Positions 43,094 through 52,308 of a stretch of DNA of 64,000 nucleotides are shown here, piece by piece. The translations under genes were made by a program, and so were the position numbers. The stretch is from Litorimonas sp963972195 (GTDB lineage: Bacteria; Pseudomonadota; Alphaproteobacteria; Caulobacterales; Maricaulaceae), in NCBI GenBank assembly GCA_963972195.1, contig CAXATH010000004.1, forward strand, positions 262,223-326,222. Direction: 5' to 3'. Below the pieces are notes generated by a model, which was not told where the DNA came from, did not search any database, and was given only the letters and a program-made list of their open reading frames with translations. Position 1 is the stretch's first letter; every line of letters begins with the position of its first letter.

Positions 43094-43879
43094 TTAGCGC
43101 GGCGGCATCCGGGCACCCGCATCGGTACGGATGTATTCGGCGTTAATATAACCGTGCTCGCACATAAACTCGACGACCTGTGCATATTCCTTTGGCTGGC
43201 CGAAACGAACCGGGAATTGAAGGTGGGCTTTCAGGTTCTCTTTAATTTCGGGTTTCATTTGCTCGTAAATGGGCGTTTCGTAAAAGCCTGGCAGGATTGT
43301 ATTCACGCGGATGCCTTCCCGGGCCAGATCTCTTGCCATAGGAAGTGCCATGGCAAGAATGCCGCCTTTGGAACTGGCATAGGCGACTTGACCGATTTGG
43401 CCGTCTTGGGCCGCGACTGATGCTGTGTTGATTACAAGACCGCGTTCGCCGTCCGGCTCTGTCGGATCGAGCGTCATCATGCCGGCGGCCGATTTAGACG
43501 CGCAAAGAAAACTGCCGATCAAATTGATATTAATGATTCGGATATAAGCTTCCACATCGTGCGGAACGATTTCGCCAGTATCGCGCTTTCGAGATACGGT
43601 CTTAATGCCACCGCCAATCCCAGCGCAATTGACCATAATGCGTTCTTGGCCATTTGCTTTGCGTACGGCTTCAAAACCGGCGTCGACGCTGGCGTTATCG
43701 GCCACATTCACTTTAGCGAAAGTTCCGCCAATTTCTTTCGCGACTTTCTGCCCGTCCTCTTCATTCATATCAAAAATGCCGACTTTGACGCCTTTAGCTG
43801 CCAGGCCGCGGGCCGTGGCTTCGCCGAGGCCGGACGCGCCGCCCGTGACAATAGCTGAGATTTCGGAAGAGAGTTTCAT
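43094..43879 (-). CDS. SDR-family oxidoreductase (17beta-HSD10-like)
   Basis: 261 residues with TGGASGLGEATARG (NAD loop), NCAGIGGG, and YASSK catalytic pair. The closest type by motif set is the 3-hydroxyacyl-CoA / 17beta-hydroxysteroid dehydrogenase class (e.g. the VADNASVDAGFEAVRKANG and GLVINTASVAAQDGQIGQVAY segments). It probably acts on an acyl-CoA or steroid-like substrate; not proven. AGGATAAGCT lies before ATG 43879. It is divergent from the TetR gene, with two operators between. Confidence 0.88.
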   Translation of the reverse strand: MKLSSEISAIVTGGASGLGEATARGLAAKGVKVGIFDMNEEDGQKVAKEIGGTFAKVNVADNASVDAGFEAVRKANGQERIMVNCAGIGGGIKTVSRKRDTGEIVPHDVEAYIRIININLIGSFLCASKSAAGMMTLDPTEPDGERGLVINTASVAAQDGQIGQVAYASSKGGILAMALPMARDLAREGIRVNTILPGFYETPIYEQMKPEIKENLKAHLQFPVRFGQPKEYAQVVEFMCEHGYINAEYIRTDAGARMPPR

Positions 43880-44018
43880 AGCTTATCCTGTAATATGATT
43901 TTAATTCTTATGGCCCTCATGAGAAAGCGGCCTATCTTGAATAAATTTAAAAGATGGACACTTCATATTTTATACCGGGCGAGAATGAAAGGCCCTTATC
44001 TGAATAGCGCGCATCGCC

Positions 44019-44040
44019 CATAAGTGATTAATCACTTATG
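44019..44040. promoter_or_regulatory. Perfect 22-bp palindromic operator (site 1)
   Basis: A perfect palindrome whose core is AGTGATTAATCACT. It lies in the 309-base gap between the SDR and TetR genes and is repeated at 44090. This is the expected form of a TetR-family binding site. The remainder of the gap (43880-44188) shows no gene; a TTGACA box lies at 44054-44059 between the two sites. Confidence 0.8.
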
Positions 44041-44089
44041 ACGCTTCAGGGAATTGACAGAAGTTGCCTTCACGCTTAGTGACGAGAAC

Positions 44090-44101
44090 GTGATTAATCA
44101 C
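44090..44101. promoter_or_regulatory. Second operator copy (site 2), imperfect outside the core
   Basis: GTGATTAATCAC, the inner 12 bases of the site 1 core, with partly conserved flanks (CTCATG on the right). Centres of sites 1 and 2 are 66 bases apart, roughly six helix turns. A pair of sites allows one regulator to act on both divergent promoters. Confidence 0.75.
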
Positions 44102-44188
44102 TCATGACAAAAAACGGGTTATTGAAAATCAGTTTTGGCGTGCGCGCCGTTCAAGTAAGGGAAGCAAGGTCAGTTAAGAAAAACGGTG

Positions 44189-44797
44189 ATGACCGCAAGG
44201 TATATGGAAAGTTATCCGACAATAATTGCCGTGTCTGAAAGCGGAAAGGGCCGTATTGAACGGGCAGCCCTGTTTTTGTTTTCAGAGTCCACTATTGAAG
44301 GAGTTTCGACAAAACGGATTGCCGAGGAGGCCGGGGTCTCTGAAGGCCTCTTATATCGTCATTTTCGAAACAAAGATGATCTGGCGCGGGCTTTAATGCT
44401 GACAATTCATGACCGCCTCACCCAAATGATAACAAATATTGATAAGCTGGACGTAACAATCGAGGAGAAGGTCCGGCGCCTCGTCATAGATTACTGTCAT
44501 GTTGCCGATGCCGATTGGCCTCTTTTCAAGTACCACCTCCTGCATCTCCACCGATTTTCCGGCTTAGCAGACCGTCCTGAACAAAGCCCGCAAGGCGCCG
44601 CGGCCTCTCTGTTGCAAAAAGCCATGCAGCGGGGTGAGCTGCCAAGCGAAAATTCCAACCTTCTCGCGGCTATGGCGTTAGGTGTAGTTTTGCAGGCAGC
44701 GCAAACCAAAATTTTGGGGGCTATCTCGGGCCCCCTTATGCCTCATGCTGGGCGATTGACGCGAGGTGTGCTGTCGGTGTTGAACTTAGAGGATTAA
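44189..44797 (+). CDS. TetR-family transcriptional regulator
   Basis: 202 residues. N-terminal HTH: GRIERAALFLFSESTIEGVSTKRIAEEAGVSEGLLYRHFRNKDDL, the typical TetR signature. The C-terminal ligand domain is helical (about 65-195) and different between members, so the effector cannot be predicted. GTG at 44186 and ATG at 44189 and 44204 are in frame; I chose 44189. PlsC starts four bases after its stop, so it is in an operon with plsC and the MFS gene, likely autoregulated by the two palindromes. Confidence 0.92.
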   Translation: MTARYMESYPTIIAVSESGKGRIERAALFLFSESTIEGVSTKRIAEEAGVSEGLLYRHFRNKDDLARALMLTIHDRLTQMITNIDKLDVTIEEKVRRLVIDYCHVADADWPLFKYHLLHLHRFSGLADRPEQSPQGAAASLLQKAMQRGELPSENSNLLAAMALGVVLQAAQTKILGAISGPLMPHAGRLTRGVLSVLNLED

Positions 44798-44800
44798 GAT

Positions 44801-45604
44801 ATGCGCTCTCTATTGTTCAACGTATTCTTCTACGCGATGACGGGTCTTTACGCGGTCGTCTGCGTTATCTTCTCGCTCCTTCCGGGCCGTAAAATGATGA
44901 TGATGGCGTTACAGCGCTACACCAGAGTTATTCGGTGGGGGATGCGTGTGATTGCGGGCATCACGGTGAATGTAGAGGGGCGAAGCCGCGTCCCGGAAGG
45001 CGTCTGCATTCTCGCCTCCAAACATTTAAGCTACGGAGATGGACATGTGATTTTTTCCGTTGTGAATGATTTGTCTTTTGTGACGGGTGAGCAGCTCCTT
45101 AAAATTCCGCTGTTAAAACGTATACTACGTAAAATGAACGCGGTCGTGATTGATAGCTGCGGCGGGTCCGATGCCCGACAAGAAATGGATGAACAAGCCG
45201 AGCTAATACAAGAACAAGGCCGCCGCATTCTCATATTCCCGGAAGGTCACCTCAGCCGCATCGGGACACATCATCGTTATAAAAAAGGCGTCTGGCACCT
45301 CTACGACGATTTCAAATGCCCTGTCGTGCCTGTGGCGAGCAATCTCGGTCAAAGATGGAACCAATCAGACTGGCAAAAGCACCCCGGCTCTGCCACAGTC
45401 GAATTTATGGAGCCCATCGCTCCGGGCATGGAGAAGGACGCTTTCATGGAACTCTTGCAAAACCGGATCGAAACCCGTTCAAACGAATTACTCGACTACA
45501 AAAATATGGGCGCTCTAAACCCGGCTGATGTCGGCCAGGAACGTGAAAATCCGGTTGCAAAAGCCAATCGGGAAAAGCGCGAAGCGGAAGAGAAGACGGC
45601 ATGA
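44801..45604 (+). CDS. 1-acyl-sn-glycerol-3-phosphate acyltransferase-type enzyme
   Basis: 267 residues. PlsC family: block I HLSYGD (H75-x4-D80), block III FPEGHLSR near 148. An N-terminal hydrophobic segment (about 3-28) suggests membrane association. Transfers an acyl chain to a lysophospholipid. Overlaps the MFS gene by four bases (ATGA). The arrangement with an LplT-like transporter recalls the two halves of E. coli Aas/LplT, which re-acylate lyso-phosphatidylethanolamine, but the acyl-ACP synthetase half is absent here. Confidence 0.88.
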   Translation: MRSLLFNVFFYAMTGLYAVVCVIFSLLPGRKMMMMALQRYTRVIRWGMRVIAGITVNVEGRSRVPEGVCILASKHLSYGDGHVIFSVVNDLSFVTGEQLLKIPLLKRILRKMNAVVIDSCGGSDARQEMDEQAELIQEQGRRILIFPEGHLSRIGTHHRYKKGVWHLYDDFKCPVVPVASNLGQRWNQSDWQKHPGSATVEFMEPIAPGMEKDAFMELLQNRIETRSNELLDYKNMGALNPADVGQERENPVAKANREKREAEEKTA

Positions 45605-46974
45605 CTGATGTAGCGGCCGAACCTGTACAGGCCATAAAAGAAAGCAAGTTCGGATTTATTATTGAACGCCGCTTTGCACCTCTTTTTGTGCTCTTACAAA
45701 CAGCGACCTTTAACGACAATGCGCTGAAGAACGCGCTCATAGCTCTGATCACATTTGGAGGTATCGCCTTTCTATCTGATCTGCCGTCGGCTATTCGGGT
45801 TCCTGTTGCAGGCCTCATCTTCACCGGCCCATTCCTGATTATTTGCGCGATTGCCGGCCAAATCGCGGACAAGGTAGACCGGGGCGTTCTTCTCCGATGG
45901 GTGAAACGGGCGGAAATCTTTATCATGCTTATCGCGGCGCTGGGATTCTGGCTCGTCGACATTCGAATTCTCGCCGTTGCCCTGGGCCTTATGGGCGCGC
46001 AGTCAGGTTTTTTCTCTCCGACGAAGAATGCCGTACTGCCGCAATGGCTAACACCGAAAGAGCTCATTCGAGGGAACGCTCTGCTCAACGGATTCGTTTT
46101 CGTCGTGGTGCTTGTCGGCCAGATAGGCGGAACGTTTCTTGTCCTGAACGGCTCGATGGACGCTATTGATGTCTCTGGAACTAAACTTGCGAGTGTATTC
46201 CTTCTCGGGGTCGCTATTGTCGGCTGGATAGCGTCAGAATTTTGCCCAAAGGCCCCGGCGCCAATACCGGACCTGAAAATTAATTTTGAACCTTTCACGG
46301 CAACCTTTTCGGCTATTGGTAAAGCTTTTAAGGCCCCCGCTGTGTTACGCCCCATGCTGGGCATTGCGTGGTTTTACGGTTTATCGACAGTTTTTGTCAC
46401 AACATTTCCGGATTACGTGGCAAGCGTCATGAATTTTAATGCCAGCGTCCTCATCATGATGCTCGTCCTCTCGACCCTTTCCATTATGGCAGGTTCTATT
46501 TTTGTCATGCTGTTCGGGAATTGGTCGATATGGGGACCTGAAGCCGTTAGGTTGTCGGCTCTGGGCATCGTTGGAGTCGTCATTTTTATCGGAGCCATAG
46601 TGGTTCTACCAAGCCCCACCTTTGTAGGAAGCGGATTGGGGACATCGGAAGAGTTTTTAGCCAATCCCCACACACCATTATTTTTGGGCTCTTTAATTCT
46701 TTCGTCAGTATTCAACGGGATTTTTGTCGTGCCTTTGCAGGCAATGGCGCAGAGACGGGCGGACCCGGCCAACCGAGCCCGTCTCATGAGCGCGGGGGCG
46801 GTGTTACTAAACCTATTCGTCAATTTGTCGACATTTGGCCTCATTGGTTTGGCCATTCTACGGCTCCCGCCAAAATCTCCCTTCATTATGGTTGTGGCTG
46901 GCAGTGCTATTGTCGCGGCCTATGCTATATACAGAAGCATAAAGCCGATTGAGCACCCAACCTATGGCAGTTAA
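45601..46974 (+). CDS. MFS transporter, LplT-like
   Basis: 457 residues with about 12 hydrophobic helices. The opening FVLLQTATFNDNALKNALIALITFGGI and the loop IADKVDRGVLLRWVKRAE between helices 2 and 3 are MFS-type, and the N-terminal pattern is like that of LplT, the lysophospholipid flippase. It probably moves lysophospholipid into the cytoplasmic leaflet for the co-encoded PlsC-like acyltransferase. This role is inferred from sequence and gene pairing; other substrates are possible. Confidence 0.8.
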   Translation: MTDVAAEPVQAIKESKFGFIIERRFAPLFVLLQTATFNDNALKNALIALITFGGIAFLSDLPSAIRVPVAGLIFTGPFLIICAIAGQIADKVDRGVLLRWVKRAEIFIMLIAALGFWLVDIRILAVALGLMGAQSGFFSPTKNAVLPQWLTPKELIRGNALLNGFVFVVVLVGQIGGTFLVLNGSMDAIDVSGTKLASVFLLGVAIVGWIASEFCPKAPAPIPDLKINFEPFTATFSAIGKAFKAPAVLRPMLGIAWFYGLSTVFVTTFPDYVASVMNFNASVLIMMLVLSTLSIMAGSIFVMLFGNWSIWGPEAVRLSALGIVGVVIFIGAIVVLPSPTFVGSGLGTSEEFLANPHTPLFLGSLILSSVFNGIFVVPLQAMAQRRADPANRARLMSAGAVLLNLFVNLSTFGLIGLAILRLPPKSPFIMVVAGSAIVAAYAIYRSIKPIEHPTYGS

Positions 46975-47050
46975 ATTTGACTGATATTAACGCGGTTTTA
47001 ACGCTAAATCTGCGCTAATAGGCTTAATCTTTAAACAATAGGTATTCGTT

Positions 47051-47551
47051 ATGAAACGCGTTCTCGCCGCCCTAATGCTAATGACCGTCACGGCTTTGCC
47101 GGCCCATGCCGCAGAGCAAAAACTGCAAGGGACGTATTCCGATTGGTCGGTTTACAGCCGCGCAGAAGGCAATGACACAATTTGCTTCGCGCTGTCTAAA
47201 CCCGAGGTCAGCGCGCCGACATCTGTTAATCATGGCGATGTATACTTTATGGTCGCAAGCTGGAAATCCGGCGCCGCAACAGAACAGCCTAGCCTCCTTG
47301 CGGGATACCCCCTAAAATCCACGCGGTCTCCGTCGGCTTTTGTCGGGCGGACAAAAGTCACAATGTATCCGTCAGAAAACGAAGCCTTTATCGATTCAGG
47401 TGCAGATGAACGAAATCTTGTGGCCAAAATGCGAGCCGGGGCAAATATGCGGATCGAAGCCGTGAGTTCACGCGGAACAGAAACCTCTTACGTCTTTTCT
47501 TTGAGCGGTATCACCGCGGCTCTAAGAAAGGTGAAGTCGACCTGTTCTTAG
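47051..47551 (+). CDS. Invasion associated locus B (IalB)-like secreted protein
   Basis: 166 residues, signal peptide MKRVLAALMLMTVTALPAHA. The mature part follows the IalB pattern: SDWSVYSRAEGNDTICFALSKPEVSAP, VYFMVASWKSG, FVGRTKVTMYPSENEAFIDSGADERNLVAKMRAGANMRIEAVSSRGTETSYVFSLSGITAAL, ending STCS. Two Cys probably form a disulfide. Named for Bartonella, but it is found widely in free-living alphaproteobacteria as an envelope protein of unclear function. Confidence 0.85.
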   Translation: MKRVLAALMLMTVTALPAHAAEQKLQGTYSDWSVYSRAEGNDTICFALSKPEVSAPTSVNHGDVYFMVASWKSGAATEQPSLLAGYPLKSTRSPSAFVGRTKVTMYPSENEAFIDSGADERNLVAKMRAGANMRIEAVSSRGTETSYVFSLSGITAALRKVKSTCS

Positions 47552-48363
47552 TCTGACACATTCATTTTTTTAGCAACAATCAGATCCTGTAGCATAAACT
47601 CACTATCTGGACGGGCCCAAGTGCCGAATTCAATGGCGACGATTTCTAATCCCGCCTTTTGATATAAGCGTTTTACAAAATCGAATTCAAAAGCAATTGC
47701 TGCCTCCGGTGTGCTTTTGAGTGAGGTTCGACTATTCTCACCAAGTTTGTAGGCAAAATCTATGTGAGGCTTAGCGACGCTCGTACTTACTTCATCCAAC
47801 AAGTACCAGCTTGCCAAAACCTGCCCGCCTGGTTTCAAACACCGCGCCGCTTCCCCTAGGTAGTTCTCGACTTCATCATCTCGCATATGCGTAAAGACGG
47901 ATACCAGAAAAGCTATGTCGAAGGAGTTGGTGTCTAGAGGAAAGACATAATCTTGAGCGGCTTGGGTCCCGTCCTTGTTGTAGAGCGGGTTGCGAACATC
48001 CATATGTTGGAAGCTGAAATTCGGTACATCGTCATATTGTGATTTACACCACTCAATACCGTCCAAATTAATATCCACCCCGCAATACCGACCTGTTAAT
48101 TCACCGACCATAGGGCGGGCCATACGTCCTTGTCCGCAGCCAATATCTAACACCTCATTTTCAGGTTTAAGGCCATATTTTTTTAAGGTTCTGCAGAAAC
48201 TATCGCCAATCCAGACGAAATTCCCTTCTCCGATGAATGTATCTGCCCTCGCAGGCACGCGCTTCGCCGCTCTGGGAAAACACAAATCCATGAAAGAATA
48301 ACCTATTCGCTTTAGGCGCACGCGAAGAGGCAGGGGGAGGAGTTTTTTGACCAGCGTTCTCAT
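47548..48363 (-). CDS. SAM-dependent class I methyltransferase
   Basis: 271 residues. The SAM loop is EVLDIGCGQGRMARPM (about 77-92). The later motifs are YCGVDINLDGIEWC and FDIAFLVSVFTHMRDDEVENYLGEAARCLKPGGQVLASWYLLDE, standard for class I methyltransferases. N-terminal RTLVKKLLPLPLRVRLKRIGYSFM is basic. Substrate unknown. ATG 48363 is chosen; ATG 48402 and 48420 are in-frame alternatives and the true start is uncertain. The next gene, mtaB, diverges from 48431. Confidence 0.8.
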   Translation of the reverse strand: MRTLVKKLLPLPLRVRLKRIGYSFMDLCFPRAAKRVPARADTFIGEGNFVWIGDSFCRTLKKYGLKPENEVLDIGCGQGRMARPMVGELTGRYCGVDINLDGIEWCKSQYDDVPNFSFQHMDVRNPLYNKDGTQAAQDYVFPLDTNSFDIAFLVSVFTHMRDDEVENYLGEAARCLKPGGQVLASWYLLDEVSTSVAKPHIDFAYKLGENSRTSLKSTPEAAIAFEFDFVKRLYQKAGLEIVAIEFGTWARPDSEFMLQDLIVAKKMNVSD

Positions 48364-48430
48364 GGTGATTACGCCATAGCCGTGTGTACCTGCCTTGACC
48401 ATATATAATTTAATGACCATGTAGCGCGGC

Positions 48431-49732
48431 ATGGCAAGCAGCCCAAAAATTGAACAGGACAGCGAGACAAAGGTCATTACGTTGGGCTGTCGGCTAAACG
48501 CATATGAAAGCGATGTCATGGCCGGCCACGCCCGGGATGCGGGCCTGAAGAATGCTGTTATCATCAACACTTGCGCGGTGACGAACGAGGCGGTGGCAGA
48601 AAGTCGGCGTCAGGTCAGAAAAGCTCGCCGGGAAAATCCTGATGCTATGGTTGTCGTCACAGGATGCGCGGCCCAAATAGATCCGTCCGCCTTTGCGGCG
48701 ATAAAGGGCGTAAACAAAGTCATCGGCAATCACGAAAAAATGTCACCTTTGAGTTTTGACCCGGAGTTCTTGGAGGGCTCTGAACCTATTCGCGTAAATG
48801 ACATTATGAGCGTCGCCGAAACAGCTCCGCAATTTATGGGCAGCGCAAACCAGCCCTTAGAGAAATCACAAAACCGCAGCCGTGCTTTTCTGCAAGTTCA
48901 AAATGGATGCGACCACCGGTGCACTTTCTGCATCATTCCATATGGGCGCGGTAATGCGCGCAGCGTTCCGGCGGGCGAGGTCGTCAATTCCGTTCGCTCT
49001 CTCGTGGCACAAGGCTACAACGAAGTTGTGCTTACGGGTGTCGATTTATCGAGTTGGGGCGGAGACCTTCCCGGAAAGCCTCCCCTCGGAGATTTGGTTC
49101 GGCGCGTGTTAAAGCTTGTACCGGAACTTCCGCGTCTACGTCTTTCTTCGATCGACCCCGCAGAAGTGGATGAGGTTTTATTTGACCTTCTTGTGAAAAA
49201 CGACCGCATGACGCCCTATCTGCATCTATCCTTACAGGCGGGGGATGACATGATATTAAAACGGATGAGGCGCCGCCACAGCCGCGCTGATGTTATAGAG
49301 CTTTGTCAGCGCCTGAAAGCGGCTCGCCCTGACATGACGTTTGGAGCAGACATCATCGCGGGATTTCCGACCGAAGACGACGCCATGTTCGAAAACTCAC
49401 GCTCTATTATTTCAGAGGTCGGGATTCCTTGGCTCCACGTCTTTCCTTATTCCGCCCGTGAAGGTACGCCGGCCGCAAAAATACCGCCTGTTCACGGCAA
49501 TACCGTGAAAGCTCGCGCCAAAATTCTTCGGGAAGAAAGCGCACGCCTTAAAGCGGAACATTTGAAAACTCGTATTGGATCGACAGATGTCGCATTGTTT
49601 GAAGAAACCGGCATTGGCAGGCTTCCTGACTTCTGCCTTGTAAAGGTGGACAGCCCTCCGAAAAGCGGTAGCTTGGCGAAAGTTGAAATCACGGGCTCAA
49701 ACTCCGAACATCTAACAGGTACTTTGATTTAA
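48431..49732 (+). CDS. mtaB: tRNA t6A37 methylthiotransferase
   Basis: 433 residues. Radical SAM methylthiotransferase that converts t6A37 to ms2t6A37 in tRNA. N-terminal cluster-binding domain: TLGCRLNAYESD, NTCAVTNEAV and TGCAAQ supply three Cys. The radical SAM CDHRCTFCIIPYGRG motif is near residue 159. The downstream part has GVDLSSWGGDLPGKPPLGDLV and YLHLSLQAGDDMILKRMRRRH. The stop overlaps the ftsY ATG (TAATG), so translation is coupled. Confidence 0.93.
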   Translation: MASSPKIEQDSETKVITLGCRLNAYESDVMAGHARDAGLKNAVIINTCAVTNEAVAESRRQVRKARRENPDAMVVVTGCAAQIDPSAFAAIKGVNKVIGNHEKMSPLSFDPEFLEGSEPIRVNDIMSVAETAPQFMGSANQPLEKSQNRSRAFLQVQNGCDHRCTFCIIPYGRGNARSVPAGEVVNSVRSLVAQGYNEVVLTGVDLSSWGGDLPGKPPLGDLVRRVLKLVPELPRLRLSSIDPAEVDEVLFDLLVKNDRMTPYLHLSLQAGDDMILKRMRRRHSRADVIELCQRLKAARPDMTFGADIIAGFPTEDDAMFENSRSIISEVGIPWLHVFPYSAREGTPAAKIPPVHGNTVKARAKILREESARLKAEHLKTRIGSTDVALFEETGIGRLPDFCLVKVDSPPKSGSLAKVEITGSNSEHLTGTLI

Positions 49733-51525
49733 TGGCTGAAGAGAAAAAGAAAAAAAGCTTCCTGTCTAAATTAGGGTTCAAGTCTAAGGACGACAAACGC
49801 GCTGAAGAAGCGGCAAAACGAGCCGAAGAGCAAAAGCGCGTTGATGAGCAAATGGCTGCCCGTATGGCGGCGATTAATGCGGCCGCGCTGAAATCCGCCC
49901 GAACGATGGACGGTCAAGGCGAAAGCGAAACTTCCGAGGAAGACAAAGCCAGACAAGAGGCGGAAGACAAACGTCAGTCTGAAATTCAGGCTGCTAAAGA
50001 TTTGGCGCGCGCAAAGCAATTAGCCGAAGAAAGAGCCCGCGAGCAGACGCTGAAAGCAGAGCGGGAAGCCAAGGCCGAAGCGGCCAAGGAGAAAGCCGAC
50101 GCAGAAGCGAAAGCGCTCGCCGAAAAACAAGCTGCCCTCGCGGCGGAACGGGCGGAGGCGCAGCGCAGAGAAGCAGAAGAGCAAGCCGAGGCAGAGGCGA
50201 AACGGAAAGCCGAAGAAGAGGCTGCGCTCAAAGCGGCCAAGGACGCCGAAGAAAAGGCCGCGCTACAAGCCAAAACCGAGGCAGAGGCGAAAGCCCGCGC
50301 CCAAGCGGAAGCCGCAAAAAAGGCTGAGGCCGCGCGTCAGGAAGAAGCTGCGCGAAAAGCCGCTGAAGAAGAGGCTAAAAAACTAGCTGAGAAACAGGCG
50401 AAAGAGGCAGAGGCCGAACGTCTTAAACAGCTTGCCGAAGAAGCCCGAGAAGCAGAACGACGGGCGCGAATTGCTGAAGAACGGGCAACACGCGAAGCCA
50501 ATGAACGCGAGGCCCTCGCCAAGGTCGAAGCCGAACGGCGCGCCAAGTTGGAGGCCGAAGGGAAACTGACGCCGCAGGTGGAATCGGCCCCTGTTCGCAC
50601 GAATTTTCTGGACCGGATCTCCGCCGGCTTGCGGAAATCTACTTCCCGCATGTCAGACAGCATGGCGGCAAGCTTCAACAAACGCACACTGGATGATGAA
50701 GCGCTTGAAGACTTAGAAGATATTCTTATTGCTTCCGATCTCGGCACAGGCGCCGCCATGAAAGTGACGTCGCGTTTGGCAGAAAGCAAATTCGACAAAC
50801 AGATTACGGATCTGGAAATCAAGATCGCGCTCGCAGATGTGATATCGGAAATTTTGACGCCGCTTGAAAAACCAATAGTTCTTGGCGGCGTGAAACCCCA
50901 AATCATGTTGTTCGTTGGGGTCAACGGCTCTGGCAAAACCACAACATTAGGCAAGATCGCAAAACGCTTTACGGATGAGGGGAAGAAAGTTTTGATTGCG
51001 GCAGGAGACACGTTTCGGGCGGCCGCTTTTGAACAGCTTTCTGTTTGGGGCGAGCGAGCGAGCGCTCCTGTAATGTCCGGCAAGCTTGGCTCGGATGCCG
51101 CCGGACTGGTTTATGACGCCATTGACCGCGCCCGGCGCGAAGAGTTTGATATTCTAATGATTGACACGGCGGGCCGTTTGCAAAACCGGACCGAGTTAAT
51201 GGATGAGCTCTCGAAGATCCTTCGCGTCATAAAAAAACAGGATGAGACGGCCCCGCATCATTCTATTCTAGTTCTGGACGCGACAGTGGGTCAGAACGCT
51301 CTGATGCAAACCGAAGCCTTTGCCAAGACGGCGGAAGTCTCTGGTCTCATTATGACCAAGCTCGACGGCACGGCCAAAGGCGGCGTGCTCGTGGCGCTTT
51401 CAGATAAATACAATCTTCCCATTCATTGTATCGGTATCGGAGAGCGCATTGAAGATTTGGAGAATTTTTCTGCTCCGGTTTTCGCGGCGGCGCTTTCAGG
51501 CGTGGCTGATGAGATGAGCGAATAA
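49732..51525 (+). CDS. ftsY: Signal recognition particle receptor FtsY
   Basis: 597 residues. The N-terminal ~285 residues are a very long Ala/Glu/Lys/Arg-rich coiled coil (the acidic A domain). The C-terminal NG domain follows: G1 GVNGSGKTT near 396, DTAGRLQNR near 478 and TKLDG near 542, all expected for the SRP GTPase. It docks the ribosome-SRP complex at the inner membrane. Overlaps mtaB by one base at the stop/start; yciB follows 109 bases later. Confidence 0.97.
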   Translation: MAEEKKKKSFLSKLGFKSKDDKRAEEAAKRAEEQKRVDEQMAARMAAINAAALKSARTMDGQGESETSEEDKARQEAEDKRQSEIQAAKDLARAKQLAEERAREQTLKAEREAKAEAAKEKADAEAKALAEKQAALAAERAEAQRREAEEQAEAEAKRKAEEEAALKAAKDAEEKAALQAKTEAEAKARAQAEAAKKAEAARQEEAARKAAEEEAKKLAEKQAKEAEAERLKQLAEEAREAERRARIAEERATREANEREALAKVEAERRAKLEAEGKLTPQVESAPVRTNFLDRISAGLRKSTSRMSDSMAASFNKRTLDDEALEDLEDILIASDLGTGAAMKVTSRLAESKFDKQITDLEIKIALADVISEILTPLEKPIVLGGVKPQIMLFVGVNGSGKTTTLGKIAKRFTDEGKKVLIAAGDTFRAAAFEQLSVWGERASAPVMSGKLGSDAAGLVYDAIDRARREEFDILMIDTAGRLQNRTELMDELSKILRVIKKQDETAPHHSILVLDATVGQNALMQTEAFAKTAEVSGLIMTKLDGTAKGGVLVALSDKYNLPIHCIGIGERIEDLENFSAPVFAAALSGVADEMSE

Positions 51526-51633
51526 GAAAAAATACGGTTTCCGCCTCACTTATTATTCTGGCCATTATTCTTGCTATCGACCTAATCCTCATGCACACGG
51601 CCTGAAACACACGACCTAAAATATGAGTCTCTT

Positions 51634-52236
51634 ATGACTGACCCGACACTCCCAACTCCTGCTAAAAAACCACAAAGTTTTTGGCTGGATTTTGGTCCTC
51701 TTTTGATTTTCTTTGCGGCTTTTCAATATTTTAAAAGAACCCAGCCTGATGACGCCATGGTTTACGCGGCCGGAGTGCTCGGAGTCACCGCGACTTTGGC
51801 TCTACTTTATTCCTGGATCCGTCACCGTCATGTTTCGGGACTTTTGGTGTTTACAACGGCTATCGTTGTTCTGTTCGCAGGCCTTGCGTTTTTCACGGGA
51901 AATAAAGTCATCTTTTTTATGAAGCCGACAATTTTGAACACTCTTTTTGGGCTAGCCGTAATCGGCGGCGTGTTTATCAAGAAAAACGTTGTAAAGCTCT
52001 TGATGGGGAGCGCCATAGAGTTGCCGGAAAACAAATGGAATGTGCTGGCGATCCGGTGGGGGCTATTTTTCTTCGCCATGGCTATATTGAACGAAATCAT
52101 CTGGCGAAACTTTTCCGAGGATTTTTGGGCTGGTTTCAAAGTGTTCGGGTTTTTGCCTTTGACGATCATATTTACCCTGACACAAATTCCATTTATTCAG
52201 CGCTTCGGTAAAATGAAAACGGGTGAAGAAAGCTGA
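51634..52236 (+). CDS. yciB: Inner membrane-spanning protein YciB (septation protein A family)
   Basis: 200 residues with about five hydrophobic helices. The opening FWLDFGPLLIFFAAFQYFK and the later VIFFMKPTILNTLFGLAVIGGVF and WGLFFFAMAILNEIIWRNFSEDFWAGFKVFGFLPLTIIFTLTQIPF are the recognisable septation protein A/YciB pattern. It takes part in envelope integrity and division. ATG 51634 has no strong ribosome site; an in-frame alternative was not found. It lies behind ftsY on the same strand. Confidence 0.9.
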   Translation: MTDPTLPTPAKKPQSFWLDFGPLLIFFAAFQYFKRTQPDDAMVYAAGVLGVTATLALLYSWIRHRHVSGLLVFTTAIVVLFAGLAFFTGNKVIFFMKPTILNTLFGLAVIGGVFIKKNVVKLLMGSAIELPENKWNVLAIRWGLFFFAMAILNEIIWRNFSEDFWAGFKVFGFLPLTIIFTLTQIPFIQRFGKMKTGEES

Positions 52237-52308
52237 TTTTAACATCTGTTTAACCCTAAACGGCCCTGGCGATTGTAAAGCTAATTTTTCCTGATACCCG
52301 ACTTGCGC

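Noticed and set aside
51526..51603. 26-residue hydrophobic frame directly after the ftsY stop (LIILAIILAIDLILMHTA)
   Set aside because: In the ftsY frame after TAA with no start codon ahead of the hydrophobic part; stop readthrough or a hidden small protein cannot be supported.
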